This document shows positions 18,701 through 27,900 of a stretch of DNA of 64,000 nucleotides, piece after piece. Origin of the DNA: Vibrio sp. 16 (lineage in GTDB: Bacteria; Pseudomonadota; Gammaproteobacteria; Enterobacterales; Vibrionaceae); NCBI RefSeq assembly GCF_963681195.1, contig NZ_OY808997.1, positions 3,016,497 through 3,080,496 of the forward strand, given 5' to 3'. The notes under the pieces were generated by a model. That model searched no databases. It was given only the letters and a program-made list of their open reading frames with translations, and had not been told where the DNA came from. The first letter of the stretch is position 1. The number at the start of each line of letters is the position of its first letter. Position numbers and translations under genes: made by a program.

Positions 18701-19121
18701 GATAACGTTCTGTTCCGTTGAAAATGTTTGATTGAGGCAGGATAGACGTTTTGATTTGATCGCCAGATCCTTGAATGTAACGCTTTTGTGCATATTCGCG
18801 CGCACTTTCAATATCTAGCCCCAAGCTTTGGAAGGCATTGACTAAGCCGTAAAAACGTCCGCCACTGGCATACGCGAGCTCGGAGCGGACAAAGCCCATC
18901 ACCTCGGATTCTTTAGCATACAGGTAATCCACCACTTGTTGCTGCTTGCTATCGCGCACAGAGACAAGGTGCGACGTGCTCTGCTCTTGTAGGTCGGTGG
19001 TGTGAGATTGTAAGAAAAAGATAGCTGTAATAGTCAGCGGCGTAATGCTTAGCGCAAGAAACGCGAACATCAGCGTATTCTGAAGACGCTTGAATCTTTG
19101 TTTGCGATACAACTTAAACAT
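15735..19121 (-). CDS. chiS: Hybrid sensor histidine kinase ChiS, chitin catabolism regulator
   Basis: An 1128-residue membrane-bound hybrid kinase. Order: membrane segment (about 17-37), long periplasmic sensor domain (to about 345), second membrane segment (about 348-368), HAMP (about 370-425), coiled coil, histidine kinase A domain with phospho-acceptor His at about 470 (ATTSHELRTPLHG), ATPase domain with N box (NLIGNAIKYT) and G boxes (DTGQGIP, GAGLGLS), receiver domain with acceptor Asp at about 772 (VLLDIMMPGMSG), a PAS-like stretch and a C-terminal domain. In V. cholerae ChiS the C-terminal region binds DNA directly and activates the chb promoter when the periplasmic binding protein releases it. 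Residue numbers 470 and 772 agree with those I recall for the V. cholerae protein. It is adjacent to the operon it controls. Confidence 0.95.
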   Translation of the reverse strand: MFKLYRKQRFKRLQNTLMFAFLALSITPLTITAIFFLQSHTTDLQEQSTSHLVSVRDSKQQQVVDYLYAKESEVMGFVRSELAYASGGRFYGLVNAFQSLGLDIESAREYAQKRYIQGSGDQIKTSILPQSNIFNGTERYRLLHKRYHWAYLELLKRSDFDDILLVDRDGNVTYSIFKYDNFGTNLLTGRYKDANLGQSFKKLRDLVTEKRKANEDFTPVLISDFTQEQGKSVAWLGAPIIQQGYLHSYAMFRLPNNGITKLISDTNNIASMKTLLVGPDYQSRTLAYQKEDIELSNEVVTLALNGLTNVGTYTNTAGEETIAAYSPVSLKGIDWALVVEVPESVAFARVHQLEKLFVAAMLIAIVLVVMASHYLSNFITSPLLKLTWAAEKVSAGDMDADMINMERKDEIGRLAVSFERMQRSIREKIQLIKQQNEELESNLQLIQKQNDELQLANKLKDEFLATTSHELRTPLHGMVGIAEALISGANGPITADHKYQLDIIISSGQRLATLVDDLLDYHKMRYGNLDIETSAVDLSGSTHLVLELSSHLLGNKPLRIINQVPEEPVWVSADPQRLEQVLYNLIGNAIKYTTEGKIVISATVVDNNIRVQVVDTGQGIPADQLDHIFEPLIQAGNDASRYRQGAGLGLSISRQLIELMKGSLYVSSQPMVGTTFSFTLPIATEEQIASASQFDSPHFQAPESTDIELAEVTNVPVNPDGPLLLVVDDEPVNLRVLDSFLRLEGYRVQTAKDGLEAFEKLEAEKPELVLLDIMMPGMSGYQVCEKLRQDYDHAQLPVIMLTALNQADDRLRGFEAGANDYLSKPFNKQELAARIRAHLTASKAEQRRIENQQLQLELKQRALVEASLLETQGRLLEQLETAPEAIICVREDNKIRFANEAASKLFKRSTEQLKRSSAEELIAPKFLNITQDHYCGTIDVYVEDVRQHLSTDILKLPEGSGLRSIYIFNVGGSINASRINNLETAIEALSSYAFDGDKAKLQELKELGGEFTRLADKVSSDSKPKQEVMREILVDAMTNALEYWESVTGETKFAFAEKSGLWRVYLDRSTLQTRTLDKYLRIETLPKTPRWRTVLSSLDYILEHCNEQSPQRAHIEGLRNKLQHLLTS

Positions 19122-19320
19122 GATGAAAATAGACTTTCCGTGGCAATGCGGCTCTCAAGCAGAGAAGGGTCTAGGTGTGCAGGGACCATGCTGCCTGAAG
19201 AGCAAAGTGAAAAACGTTGATTCCTAATCTGACAAAATTAACGAGTTTTTTTACTTTGACAAGTAAGTCGCATTTAAAGCGTGGAGAAAGGCGCAAATTT
19301 ATCGGTAATTATTTATAAAA

Positions 19321-19348
19321 GCCCCAGTTATGGTCGAGTAACTGGGGC
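19321..19348 (-). terminator. rsmC terminator
   Basis: Perfect 10-bp stem GCCCCAGTTA-TGGTCGAG-TAACTGGGGC directly past the rsmC stop, flanked on the minus-strand 3' side by UUUUAUAAAU, a moderate U tract. Confidence 0.75.
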
Positions 19349-19355
19349 TTAGAGA

Positions 19356-20378
19356 CTATTTTTGGGCGTGGTAAATGGTGAACTTGTTGGTCTTATTTAG
19401 CGTCTCGCAATTACCATACGCTTGTTCAATAATGGGCGGGTATTTCAAGAAACTGTTGGCAACGATAAAGAGCTCACCTTGTTTCGTTTGTTGTTTAGGC
19501 GCTGTGGCGAGTAAGGTTTCGGTTGCACTGTAGCTAGTGTCCAGACCTGCATGAAAGGGCGGATTACTAACGATAAACTGATAGTCATCGCTGGTATCTG
19601 AATACACGTCCGAGGCAAACACCTTACCTGATAGTTGGTTTGCCGCTAAGGTCGCTTTACTCGACTCAACCGCGAGCGCGCTGATGTCACACATTTCGAG
19701 CTCGATCTCTGGGTTAAGTGTCGCCATTACTGATCCAATCACACCGGCGCCACAACCGAAATCTAGCACTTTTCCTGTCAATGCTGGCAAAGTATCCAAG
19801 AGCAACTGACTGCCCACATCAAACTGGCCATGACTGAATACACCAGGTAGGCTTTTTATGGTTAAGTTGTGCGCTTTGTAGCTGACTTGGTAGCTCTTGA
19901 ACCAGTCAGACATCGCAAAGGGTTTGACCTGTTCAGTGCATTTTCCCCAATAGAATGAGCATCGACGCGCGGAATCAAACTTGGTTATCGGCCCATAAGG
20001 CTTAAACATCTTTTCAATGCTTTTTATTCCAGAGCGGTTTTCTCCGACTACGACGATTTCTGTATCAGTGCCAAGTTTAGCCATCAGCATTGCGAGTAGG
20101 TAATCTGCTTCTGCTTTTGCTTTTGGCCAATAAAGCAGCACCATGTCGGCTTGAGTCTCTTGAGTAAACTCTGCACCAAATACACGAGTAATATGATCGT
20201 ATGATTTGAGCTGGCGGTAGTAACCATAGTTGGTGGTGAACACACTCACGGATTCACAATGTTTGGCCAGTTCGACAGGAAACAGATCTTCGGCTTCGCC
20301 AGCGACAAGCACGTGCTTTCCTGCAAAGTAAGCAAGTTGGCGCTCTGCGATTTGACTCGGTGCGATATAAGCAGACAT
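19356..20378 (-). CDS. rsmC: 16S rRNA (guanine(1207)-N2)-methyltransferase RsmC
   Basis: A 340-residue methyltransferase made of two SAM-fold halves, the N-terminal one degenerate. The C-terminal half has motif I ([12 protein letters not shown], about 205-216) and the catalytic NPPF motif ([11 protein letters not shown], about 270). It methylates G1207 of 16S rRNA in the 30S subunit. Length matches the family (about 340). Monocistronic by appearance, with a hairpin on either side. Confidence 0.92.
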   Translation of the reverse strand: MSAYIAPSQIAERQLAYFAGKHVLVAGEAEDLFPVELAKHCESVSVFTTNYGYYRQLKSYDHITRVFGAEFTQETQADMVLLYWPKAKAEADYLLAMLMAKLGTDTEIVVVGENRSGIKSIEKMFKPYGPITKFDSARRCSFYWGKCTEQVKPFAMSDWFKSYQVSYKAHNLTIKSLPGVFSHGQFDVGSQLLLDTLPALTGKVLDFGCGAGVIGSVMATLNPEIELEMCDISALAVESSKATLAANQLSGKVFASDVYSDTSDDYQFIVSNPPFHAGLDTSYSATETLLATAPKQQTKQGELFIVANSFLKYPPIIEQAYGNCETLNKTNKFTIYHAQK

Positions 20379-20403
20379 AGAGGGACTCTACCAAGAATTA
20401 AAG

Positions 20404-20430
20404 ACGGGGGATTTTCGCATAATCCCCCGT
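20404..20430 (-). terminator. Hairpin between PerM-type gene and rsmC
   Basis: Ten-base-pair perfect stem ACGGGGGATT/AATCCCCCGT with a 7-base loop, 20 bases past the stop of the membrane-protein gene. The minus-strand sequence after it (CTTTAATT) is only weakly U-rich, so it could be a leaky terminator or part of the rsmC leader. Confidence 0.5.
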
Positions 20431-20449
20431 TGATACCAACTGGTAGCGG

Positions 20450-21541
20450 TTAGTTTTGATCTTGTCGGTCGAGGAAGTCTTTGAACTCTTCCTCGTAGAT
20501 ATTGAACAGAACCATGGTGACAGCGAAGATCAAAGGGCCATAGATAAGTCCGATTAAGCCAAATAAATGTAAGCCGCCCAACAGTGAGAAGAAGATCATT
20601 AGAGTGCTCATGCCGGCATTACCGCTGCCCTGCATCAGTAGCGGGCGAAGTAGATTATCGATTGAGCCTACGATGGCAATGCTCCAAATGGCAAGGAAGA
20701 TTGCCCAAGTGCTATCACCGGTCAAATAGAGGTAGACAGTTGCAGGGATCCAAATTAGAGCGGTCCCGACCACAGGGATGAAAGACGCAAAGCCCATCAT
20801 GGTGCCCCAGAACAGTCCAGGGAAACCGGCTAGCCACATCCCAATTCCCCCCGCAATACCCTGCGCGATAGCGGTTAAAAATGAGCCCATCACAGCAGAC
20901 TTTGATACTTGCTCTACTTCATCAAGCAGCTTGTCTTCTTGGCTTCGAGAGAGTGGCAAGATATGACGAATGGCGCTGATGATCTTATCGTGGTCGCGGA
21001 GCAAGAAGAAAAGAACGAACAACATCAGGAAAAAATCCATCAAGAAGTTGGTTGCATCGCCCAAAATCTTTGCACTGATACCGACGAGATTACTGCCGAA
21101 TGTCGTGGCGAATTGGCCAACTTTTTGGGCAATTTCTTGTGGTTCAACGGTATCAAATGGCAAGTAGGTGTTGACCAACGATAGACCTTTCACCACCCAA
21201 GGGTGTTCAAAGAGGGTTTGGATCCCACCATGCGTAACCCATTGGTACACATTTTGCGAAAAAGCCGAGCCTTGCTGCACGATTGCGGCAAACACAAACA
21301 AAAGTGGCACAACAATAATGAAGGTTAAAACCACACATGAAAGTAAGGACGAGATATTAGGATGGTTTGGTAGCTTCTTTTCGATCCACTCATGAATAGG
21401 AAACATGAGTAGAGAGATAATGAATGCCATTACGATAGAGTTGATATACGGTTCGACCAATAGAAAACAGGCAAAACCAGCAGCCAAAAGAGCGGTAATG
21501 AGGACCCAATGGCTGGAGGTGATTTTCACTTTATCTGACAC
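20450..21541 (-). CDS. AI-2E family transporter/PerM-type permease
   Basis: A 363-residue inner-membrane protein with about seven to eight membrane segments and the long amphipathic region typical of the PerM/AI-2E exporter family (UPF0118): central LPLSRSQEDKLLDEVEQVSKSAVMGSFLTAIAQGI region and C-terminal PVVGTALIWIPATVYLYLTGD. The family includes TqsA of E. coli and Na+/H+ antiporter-like members, so the substrate is unknown. A TTG four codons upstream (21553) would lengthen it, but GTG at 21541 has GGAC eight bases before it and gives the start (MSDKVKITSSHW) I expect for Vibrio homologs. Divergent from a small membrane-peptide ORF on the plus strand. Confidence 0.8.
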   Translation of the reverse strand: MSDKVKITSSHWVLITALLAAGFACFLLVEPYINSIVMAFIISLLMFPIHEWIEKKLPNHPNISSLLSCVVLTFIIVVPLLFVFAAIVQQGSAFSQNVYQWVTHGGIQTLFEHPWVVKGLSLVNTYLPFDTVEPQEIAQKVGQFATTFGSNLVGISAKILGDATNFLMDFFLMLFVLFFLLRDHDKIISAIRHILPLSRSQEDKLLDEVEQVSKSAVMGSFLTAIAQGIAGGIGMWLAGFPGLFWGTMMGFASFIPVVGTALIWIPATVYLYLTGDSTWAIFLAIWSIAIVGSIDNLLRPLLMQGSGNAGMSTLMIFFSLLGGLHLFGLIGLIYGPLIFAVTMVLFNIYEEEFKDFLDRQDQN

Positions 21542-21638
21542 GATTTTGTCCAAAGGTTTGACGTTGTATCAGTATAATGGCTTTAAAACAGGCAGTTATC
21601 AACGAAGAATCAAATGAGTATCAGAGGTGAGTCAAACT

Positions 21639-21758
21639 ATGGGGTGCTGTAATAATGATAAAGGTTGTGAAAAGCAGCAAAAAGCGAGGCGCGTGATTCC
21701 TTGGTTTCGTATCGTTTTACTTGGCTTAATTGTGTTGGTTGTTATTCATTGGCAATAA
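21639..21758 (+). CDS. Small Cys-rich single-pass membrane peptide, 39 residues
   Basis: An ATG with AGAGGTGA eight bases upstream opens a 39-codon frame. The product starts MGCCNNDKGCEKQQKARR and ends with one hydrophobic segment (VIPWFRIVLLGLIVLVVIHW). The layout (three Cys near the N-terminus, basic patch, one TM) is coherent and consistent with a real small inner-membrane protein, N-terminus in the cytoplasm by the positive-inside rule. It lies between the divergently oriented PerM-type gene and the hemL 3' end. No function is recognised. Confidence 0.6.
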   Translation: MGCCNNDKGCEKQQKARRVIPWFRIVLLGLIVLVVIHWQ

Positions 21759-21781
21759 AAAAGGCTGCAAAAGGCAGCCTT
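21757..21781 (-). terminator. hemL terminator
   Basis: Eight-base-pair stem AAGGCTGC-AAAAG-GCAGCCTT, 20 bases past the hemL stop, followed on the minus strand by a run of U (complement of AAAAAA at 21757-21762). It also begins at the stop codon of the opposing 39-codon ORF. Confidence 0.8.
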
Positions 21782-21800
21782 CATAATTTGCTTATTGCGA

Positions 21801-23093
21801 TTACGCTTCTTTCGCTAGGATGGCAAAACAGCGATCTGCGGCTTCCAATGTCGCTTCAATCTCTTTGCTGCCATGAGCAAGAGACGTAAAACTTGCTTCG
21901 AAAGCAGAAGGTGCCAGATAAACACCGTGGTCTAGCATCAGGTGGAAGAAGCGCTTGAAGCGTTCGATATCACACTTAGTCACGTCTTCGTAACTGGTAA
22001 TGGTTTCTTGGTCGGTAAAGAAGAAACCGAACATGCCACCAACTTGGTTAACCACCAGTGGGATACCATGGTTATCGGCTAGCTCTTTAAAGCCATCAGC
22101 CAGCTGTTTCGTTTTAGAAGCAAGACGTTTTTCGTTGCCTTCTTCTTTTAGAAGGTTCAGACAAGCAAAACCAGCAGCCATAGCGACCGGGTTACCTGAT
22201 AGTGTACCTGCTTGGTACACTGGACCAGTTGGTGCAATGTACTGCATCACTTCTTTACGTCCGCCAAACGCACCCACTGGCATACCGCCACCAATGACCT
22301 TACCGAGTGTTGTTAGGTCTGGCTTGATGTTGTAGTAACCTTGAGCACCACCTAATGCAACGCGAAAGCCCGTCATGACCTCATCAAAGATCAGCAGTGC
22401 ACCTTCTTCATCACAGATTTGACGTAAGCCTTCATGGAAACCTTCTACAGGAGGGATACAGTTCATGTTGCCTGCAACCGGTTCAACGATGATACATGCG
22501 ATCTCGCCTTTGTTAGCCGCAAACAGCTCACGCACCGAATCTAGGTCGTTGAAAGTAGCGGTAAGTGTGTGTTTAGCAAAATCTGCAGGTACACCCGGAG
22601 AGCTTGGTTGACCTAGTGTTAGGGCTCCAGACCCCGCTTTTACTAGCAAGCTGTCGGCATGGCCGTGGTAACAGCCTTCGAATTTCATGATTTTGTCACG
22701 ACCAGTGAAGCCACGAGCAAGACGAATCGCACTCATGGTCGCTTCTGTACCAGAGCTCACCATGCGGATTTGCTCCATTGACGGTACTAGCTCAGACACA
22801 AGCTCAGCCATCGCAATTTCCATTTCAGTCGGTGCGCCAAAGCTAAGGCCACGCTGAGCGGCATCAATCACGGCTTCACGGATGACCGCATGGTTATGAC
22901 CGAGAATCATTGGTCCCCAAGAACCAACGTAGTCGATATACGCTTTACCATCAGCATCAAAAATAAGAGGGCCATCTGCGCGCTCGACAAAAATTGGAGC
23001 GCCGCCAACGCCGTTAAAAGCACGCACTGGAGAGTTGACACCGCCAGGAATGGTTTGCTGTGCTTTCTCGAATAAGTCTGCTGATTTGGTCAT
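21801..23093 (-). CDS. hemL: Glutamate-1-semialdehyde 2,1-aminomutase
   Basis: A 430-residue PLP-dependent class III aminotransferase-fold enzyme that converts glutamate-1-semialdehyde to 5-aminolevulinate in the C5 haem pathway. The PLP lysine is in [18 protein letters not shown] (about residue 265); GCYHGHAD and the N-terminal [12 protein letters not shown] are intact. The frame is open for 35 more codons upstream, but ATG at 23093 has AGAGGA six bases before it and matches the family start, so the shorter form is given. Divergent from erpA, an iron-sulfur carrier. Confidence 0.95.
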   Translation of the reverse strand: MTKSADLFEKAQQTIPGGVNSPVRAFNGVGGAPIFVERADGPLIFDADGKAYIDYVGSWGPMILGHNHAVIREAVIDAAQRGLSFGAPTEMEIAMAELVSELVPSMEQIRMVSSGTEATMSAIRLARGFTGRDKIMKFEGCYHGHADSLLVKAGSGALTLGQPSSPGVPADFAKHTLTATFNDLDSVRELFAANKGEIACIIVEPVAGNMNCIPPVEGFHEGLRQICDEEGALLIFDEVMTGFRVALGGAQGYYNIKPDLTTLGKVIGGGMPVGAFGGRKEVMQYIAPTGPVYQAGTLSGNPVAMAAGFACLNLLKEEGNEKRLASKTKQLADGFKELADNHGIPLVVNQVGGMFGFFFTDQETITSYEDVTKCDIERFKRFFHLMLDHGVYLAPSAFEASFTSLAHGSKEIEATLEAADRCFAILAKEA

Positions 23094-23240
23094 GGGATAT
23101 CCTCTTTTGATTGCTCGGACCAATTTGGCTCGCATTGTACCTGTCGATTCCCGTTCAATAAAACGCTTTGCAGCACATTCTGAGTACTTTGGCACCAAAT
23201 AGCAGGTAATTTGGCTAAAAAAACGCTTCCCATGTGGCGA

Positions 23241-23273
23241 ATACTTGAACGCTTCACTCAGGTATTAGATAAT
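23241..23273 (+). promoter_or_regulatory. erpA promoter with overlapping IscR type 1 site
   Basis: TTGAAC (23245-23250), a 17-base spacer and GATAAT (23268-23273) form a good sigma-70 promoter. Bases 23241-23265 (ATACTTGA ... CAGGTAT) agree with the type 1 IscR consensus at 21 of 25 positions as I recall it, placing the site across the -35 box and spacer, a repression position. A perfect GTATTAATAC palindrome follows just downstream of the expected start point. Confidence 0.65.
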
Positions 23274-23353
23274 CCCGGTATTAATACTAAAGATGATGTT
23301 CCAGATAGTGGCAGAAGATGCGCTCTGGAAATTCACCACTGAGAGAGGTCATC

Positions 23354-23695
23354 GTGAGCGAAGTAAACATACCACTAACATTTTCAGATGCCGCCGCTAA
23401 GCGTGTGGGGGCGTTGATTGCTGAAGAAGAAAACCCAAACTTAAAACTGCGAGTTTATATTACTGGTGGCGGCTGTAGTGGTTTTCAGTACGGTTTTACA
23501 TTTGATGAGAGTGTCAATGAAGGTGACACCACGATCGTTAATAGCGGCGTTACCCTAGTGGTTGATCCGATGAGCCTGCAATACTTAGTTGGCGGTCAAG
23601 TTGATTACACCGAAGGGCTAGAGGGTTCCCGCTTCTTTGTTAATAATCCAAATGCGACAACCACTTGTGGTTGTGGAGCTTCATTCAGCGTTTAA
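23354..23695 (+). CDS. erpA: Iron-sulfur cluster insertion protein ErpA
   Basis: A 113-residue A-type carrier that passes Fe-S clusters to apo-proteins such as the isoprenoid enzymes IspG/IspH. The three ligand cysteines are present in [11 protein letters not shown] and the C-terminal CGCG. The frame is open from 23318, but GTG at 23354 has AGAGAGG six bases upstream and gives the standard [15 protein letters not shown] start. A likely IscR operator overlaps its promoter, and a terminator follows. Confidence 0.95.
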   Translation: MSEVNIPLTFSDAAAKRVGALIAEEENPNLKLRVYITGGGCSGFQYGFTFDESVNEGDTTIVNSGVTLVVDPMSLQYLVGGQVDYTEGLEGSRFFVNNPNATTTCGCGASFSV

Positions 23696-23718
23696 GCTGT
23701 TATTGACTAGCGTTTTCT

Positions 23719-23743
23719 AAAGGCTGCATCTGCAGCCTTTTTT
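23719..23743 (+). terminator. erpA terminator
   Basis: AAAGGCTGCA-TC-TGCAGCCTTT inverted repeat with its U tract (TTTTTT), 24 bases after the erpA stop. Confidence 0.85.
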
Positions 23744-23872
23744 AATTGAGTTATTAATCCAGAAACTGAGATCTAAGCTAAATTACTGTCCAAGTGTAAT
23801 TTATTTTTAACTGGTTACTTTATATCCTGATTTGAACGCCCCTGATGGTGAAAATAAAAACAAAGGATTGTT

Positions 23873-24955
23873 ATGGCTAGTTTCTCATTTACCCGCTTTA
23901 TTGCTGCTCGTCCCTACATCGTCTCAATAATCATCGTTCTGATCCTTTCGTTTTGGCTTGGCTTAGGCGCGATAAAGGCCGAAGAATCAGGTCCAGAGAA
24001 ATCATCACAAGAAGTGCCGCTTGCCAAAGTCGCTTTTCAAACCTTCAATGCTCAAAAAACGTATAAATCTATCGAATTGTATGGGCGCACTGCACCGAAT
24101 AAAGAGGCTAAGTTGGGGGCTGAAATTGCCGGTAAAATCATCCAGCTAAAAGTGGAAAAAGGGCAAAGTGTCGAACAAGGCCAAGTGATAGCGTTGATAG
24201 ACAAAGGCGATCTTGATATTCAACTAGAGCGCGCTAGAGCAATGCTCAAAGTGCGCGAGAAAGAGTTTAACGCAGCCAAATCTTTAAAAGACAGAGGGTT
24301 ACAAGGTGAGGTTGCCTATACCAATGCTCAAGCGGCACTCGTAGAAGCCAAAGCAATGGTAAGTAATGCAAAAATTGCGTTGCGAAATACCTCAGTAACC
24401 GCTCCTTTTTCCGGAATTGTCGAACACTTATTTATTGAGCGTGGTGACTTTGTTGGCGTGGGTGATCCTGTTGCATCGTTGATCGACTTGAGTCAAATCA
24501 TCATTGAAGCGGATGTCAGTGAGCGACATATTCAAGATTTAACGCTTGGGCAAAGCGCTCGGGTTCGGTTTATTGCGGGTGAGAATACGGCAGGTCAAGT
24601 GCGTTACATTTCTCGAGTCTCTTCACCATCGACTAATACGTTTCCGATTGAAATTGTGCTCGCCAATCCTGACCAGCGTATCCCTGCCGGGATCAGTGCG
24701 GAAGTAGAACTGAATCTCAAAGAAAAGCTAGCGATTAAACTCACGCCTGCCATGTTAGCGCTGGACGATTCTGGCAATCTAGGCGTGAAAACTCTTGTTG
24801 AAGAAACCGTCCATTTTGTCCCAATCCAACTCGTGAAGGCAGAACAGGATGGGGTTTGGCTCACTGGACTCGGTGAGCAGGTGAAGATCATCACCACAGG
24901 ACAAGGTTTTGTTCGCGAAGGTGATCGCGTCATTGCCGTCGAACAATCGTTGTAA
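23873..24955 (+). CDS. RND efflux system periplasmic adaptor subunit
   Basis: A 360-residue membrane-fusion protein. It begins with a membrane anchor (about 13-35, PYIVSIIIVLILSFWLGLGA), then a beta-barrel/lipoyl half (KLGAEIAGKIIQLKVEKGQSV), an alpha-hairpin, the second lipoyl half (NTSVTAPFSGIVEHLFIERGDFV at about 170-192) and a beta-barrel domain. These proteins join an inner-membrane RND pump to an outer-membrane channel. The pump gene follows after 13 bases. No outer-membrane channel gene is nearby, so a shared TolC is likely. Substrate unknown. ATG preceded by AAAGGA. Confidence 0.9.
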   Translation: MASFSFTRFIAARPYIVSIIIVLILSFWLGLGAIKAEESGPEKSSQEVPLAKVAFQTFNAQKTYKSIELYGRTAPNKEAKLGAEIAGKIIQLKVEKGQSVEQGQVIALIDKGDLDIQLERARAMLKVREKEFNAAKSLKDRGLQGEVAYTNAQAALVEAKAMVSNAKIALRNTSVTAPFSGIVEHLFIERGDFVGVGDPVASLIDLSQIIIEADVSERHIQDLTLGQSARVRFIAGENTAGQVRYISRVSSPSTNTFPIEIVLANPDQRIPAGISAEVELNLKEKLAIKLTPAMLALDDSGNLGVKTLVEETVHFVPIQLVKAEQDGVWLTGLGEQVKIITTGQGFVREGDRVIAVEQSL

Positions 24956-24968
24956 CTAGGAGGTCGTT

Positions 24969-27900
24969 ATGTTTGCATTAATTGATGCGGCCTTGTCGCG
25001 CACGCGGACTATGTTGGTGTTACTCGTCTTTGTTCTGATCGCCGGCGTGTTAACCTATATCACGATTCCCAAAGAATCGAGCCCAGACATTACCATTCCG
25101 ATTATCTACGTATCGGTTGGTCACCAAGGTATTTCCCCAACGGATGCTGAGAGATTACTGGTTCGCCCCATTGAACAAGAGCTAAGATCGATTGAAGGTG
25201 TCAAAGAGATGACCTCAACGGCATCTGAAGGACACGCGTCTGTGATGCTTGAGTTTAGTGTTGGTGTTGATCTTAACAAAGCGATGGCCGATGTCCGTGA
25301 GGCGGTTGATCTCGCTAAACCTAAACTGCCTGCGGATAGTGATGAACCTACCGTTAATGAAGTCACTCTTGCATCGGAAGAGCCCGCGTTAACCGTTGTT
25401 CTATACGGTACGGTCCCAGAGCGAACCATAGTTCAAATTGCCCGAGAACTGCGTGATAAGCTTGAGGGCTATCGTCAAGTCTTAGAAGTGGATATCGCTG
25501 GGGATAGAGAAGATATTGTAGAGATCATTGTCGATCCATTACTTATGGAGAGCTACGGTCTTGATCAAGCTGATATCTATAACTTAATTGCCCTTAATAA
25601 CCGTGTTGTCGCAGCGGGTTTTGTGGATACCGGTTATGGACGTTTTTCTGTTAAAGTCCCATCTGTCTTCGATTCGTTAAAAGATGTCTTAGAGTTGCCC
25701 GTCAAAGTGGACGGCAAACAAGTCATTACTTTTGGCGATGTGGCCACGGTGCGCCGAGCGTTTCGAGACCCAGAGAGCTTTGCCCGTTTAGATGGTAAGT
25801 CGGCGGTAGTTCTGGATGTTAAAAAGCGGTCCGGTGAAAATATCATCGAGACGGTGGAGCTTATTAAAGCTGTTATGCAGGGCGCTCAGGAGCGAGAAGA
25901 TTGGCCAAGTAACTTATTGGTTAAATACACGTGGGATCAATCTGATGACGTTAAGATGATGCTTAACGATCTGCAAAACAATATCCTGTCTGCGATCATT
26001 TTGGTTGTGATCGTCATTATCGCGATATTGGGTGTCCGCACGGCGCTTTTGGTGGGTATCTCCATTCCGGGCTCATTCTTGACTGGGCTTTTAGTGCTGT
26101 CCGTGTTTGGTTTGACTGTCAATATTATCGTGCTTTTCTCGCTGATTATGGCTGTTGGTATGCTGGTGGATGGTGCGATTGTTGTGACGGAGTTTGCCGA
26201 TAGGCGAATGCAAGAAGGCACGTCAAGGCGAGAGGCGTACCGAGACGCGGCGAAACGAATGGCTTGGCCGATCACCGCTTCCACTGCGACAACACTAGCG
26301 GCTTTTGCGCCCTTGCTCTTTTGGCCGGACATCACGGGCGAATTTATGAAGTATTTGCCGCTGACGCTGATTGCTACATTGGCCGCATCCCTTGCGATGG
26401 CGTTGTTGTTTGTCCCTGTTCTAGGCAGCTTGATTGGCAAACCGCAAAATGTCACGCGTCAACAGCGCGAAAAAATGCTCGCACTGCATGATGGTGACTA
26501 CACCAAAGCGACTGGGATAACGAAACTTTACTTCCATACCCTAGATATCGCGATACGACATCCGTTCAAGATTTTGTTGAGTGCAATATTGCTCGCCATC
26601 GCGGTTGGCTTTACTTATGCGAAAGCGGGGTTAGGCGCGGAGTTTTTCCCAGAGGTAGATCCGCCATTCTTCACGGTAAAAGTTCGTTCTTATGGCGATC
26701 TCTCTATCCATGAGAAAGACGTCATTATGCGTGATATTGAGTCGGTAATGCTTGGTCATGATGAGTTTGAAAGTGTCTACACTCGCACCGGAGGGGATGA
26801 TCAAATTGGTCAAATACAGATTACTCCTGTGGATTGGCAATATCGACGTAAAGTCAAAACCATCATTGACGAATTGAAGCTGACAACCGACCAATATGCA
26901 GGTGTCGAAATAGAATACAAGTTCCCAGATGCAGGGCCGCCAGTTGAACATGATCTCGTGATTGAAATGTCTACGCGCGTTCCTGGTGAGCTAGATAGTG
27001 CCGCGAAACTGGTGCGTCACTGGGCAGACTCTTATGCCGCATTTACCAATATCAGTGATAACTCGAGTAAAGCGGGGATAGATTGGCAAATCGACATTCG
27101 TCGTGATGATGCTGCTCGTTTTGCTGCGGACGCGACGTTAGTGGGCAACACGGTCCAGTTTGTCACCAATGGTTTGAAGTTAGGGGATTACTTGCCAGAT
27201 GATTCAACCGAAGAGGTAGATATCTTGGTGCGTTACCCAGAAGACAAGCGTGATATTGGCCGTTTTGATCAGCTTAAAGTCAAAACAGCCGCAGGCATGG
27301 TACCCATCACCAACTTTGCCAGTATTGTGCCTGACCATAAGCAAGATACAATTCGCCGTATTGATGGTCATCGTGTGCTCAACATTTTTGCTGATATCAA
27401 AGAAGGATATAACTTGGCACTTGAGCTGCCGAAGGTTGAGCAAGAGCTTACCAAGTTAGATCTGCCTGATGGCGTCGAGTTTAAGATTCGAGGTCAGAAT
27501 GAAGAGCAAGAAAACTCGTCGGCGTTTCTGCAAAATGCGTTCTTGGTTGCTTTAGTGGTTATGGCGCTTATTCTGATTACTCAGTTTAATAGCTTCTACC
27601 AAGCGTTTCTTATTCTTTCTGCCGTTCTGTTTTCGACAGTTGGGGTGTTTGTTGGTTTATTGGTATTCCAAAAACCGTTTGGCATTATAATGTCGGGTAT
27701 CGGTGTGATTGCTCTTGCGGGGATTGTGGTTAACAACAACATCGTCTTAATTGATACCTACAACCAATTGCGTCGCCGAGGGCTAGACAAGCGAGATGCG
27801 ATTTTGAGAACTGGCGTGCAGCGTTTACGACCTGTGATGCTAACCACGGTGACGACCATTCTTGGCCTGTTGCCTATGGTACTTGAGATGAATATTGACC

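Noticed and set aside
21801..23198. Longer 465-residue hemL start
   Set aside because: The extra 35 residues are unlike the family and the ATG at 23093 has a good ribosome site.
26631..27443. Minus-strand frames of 106 and 79 codons inside the RND pump gene
   Set aside because: Overlap a well-supported coding sequence completely; codon-bias shadows.
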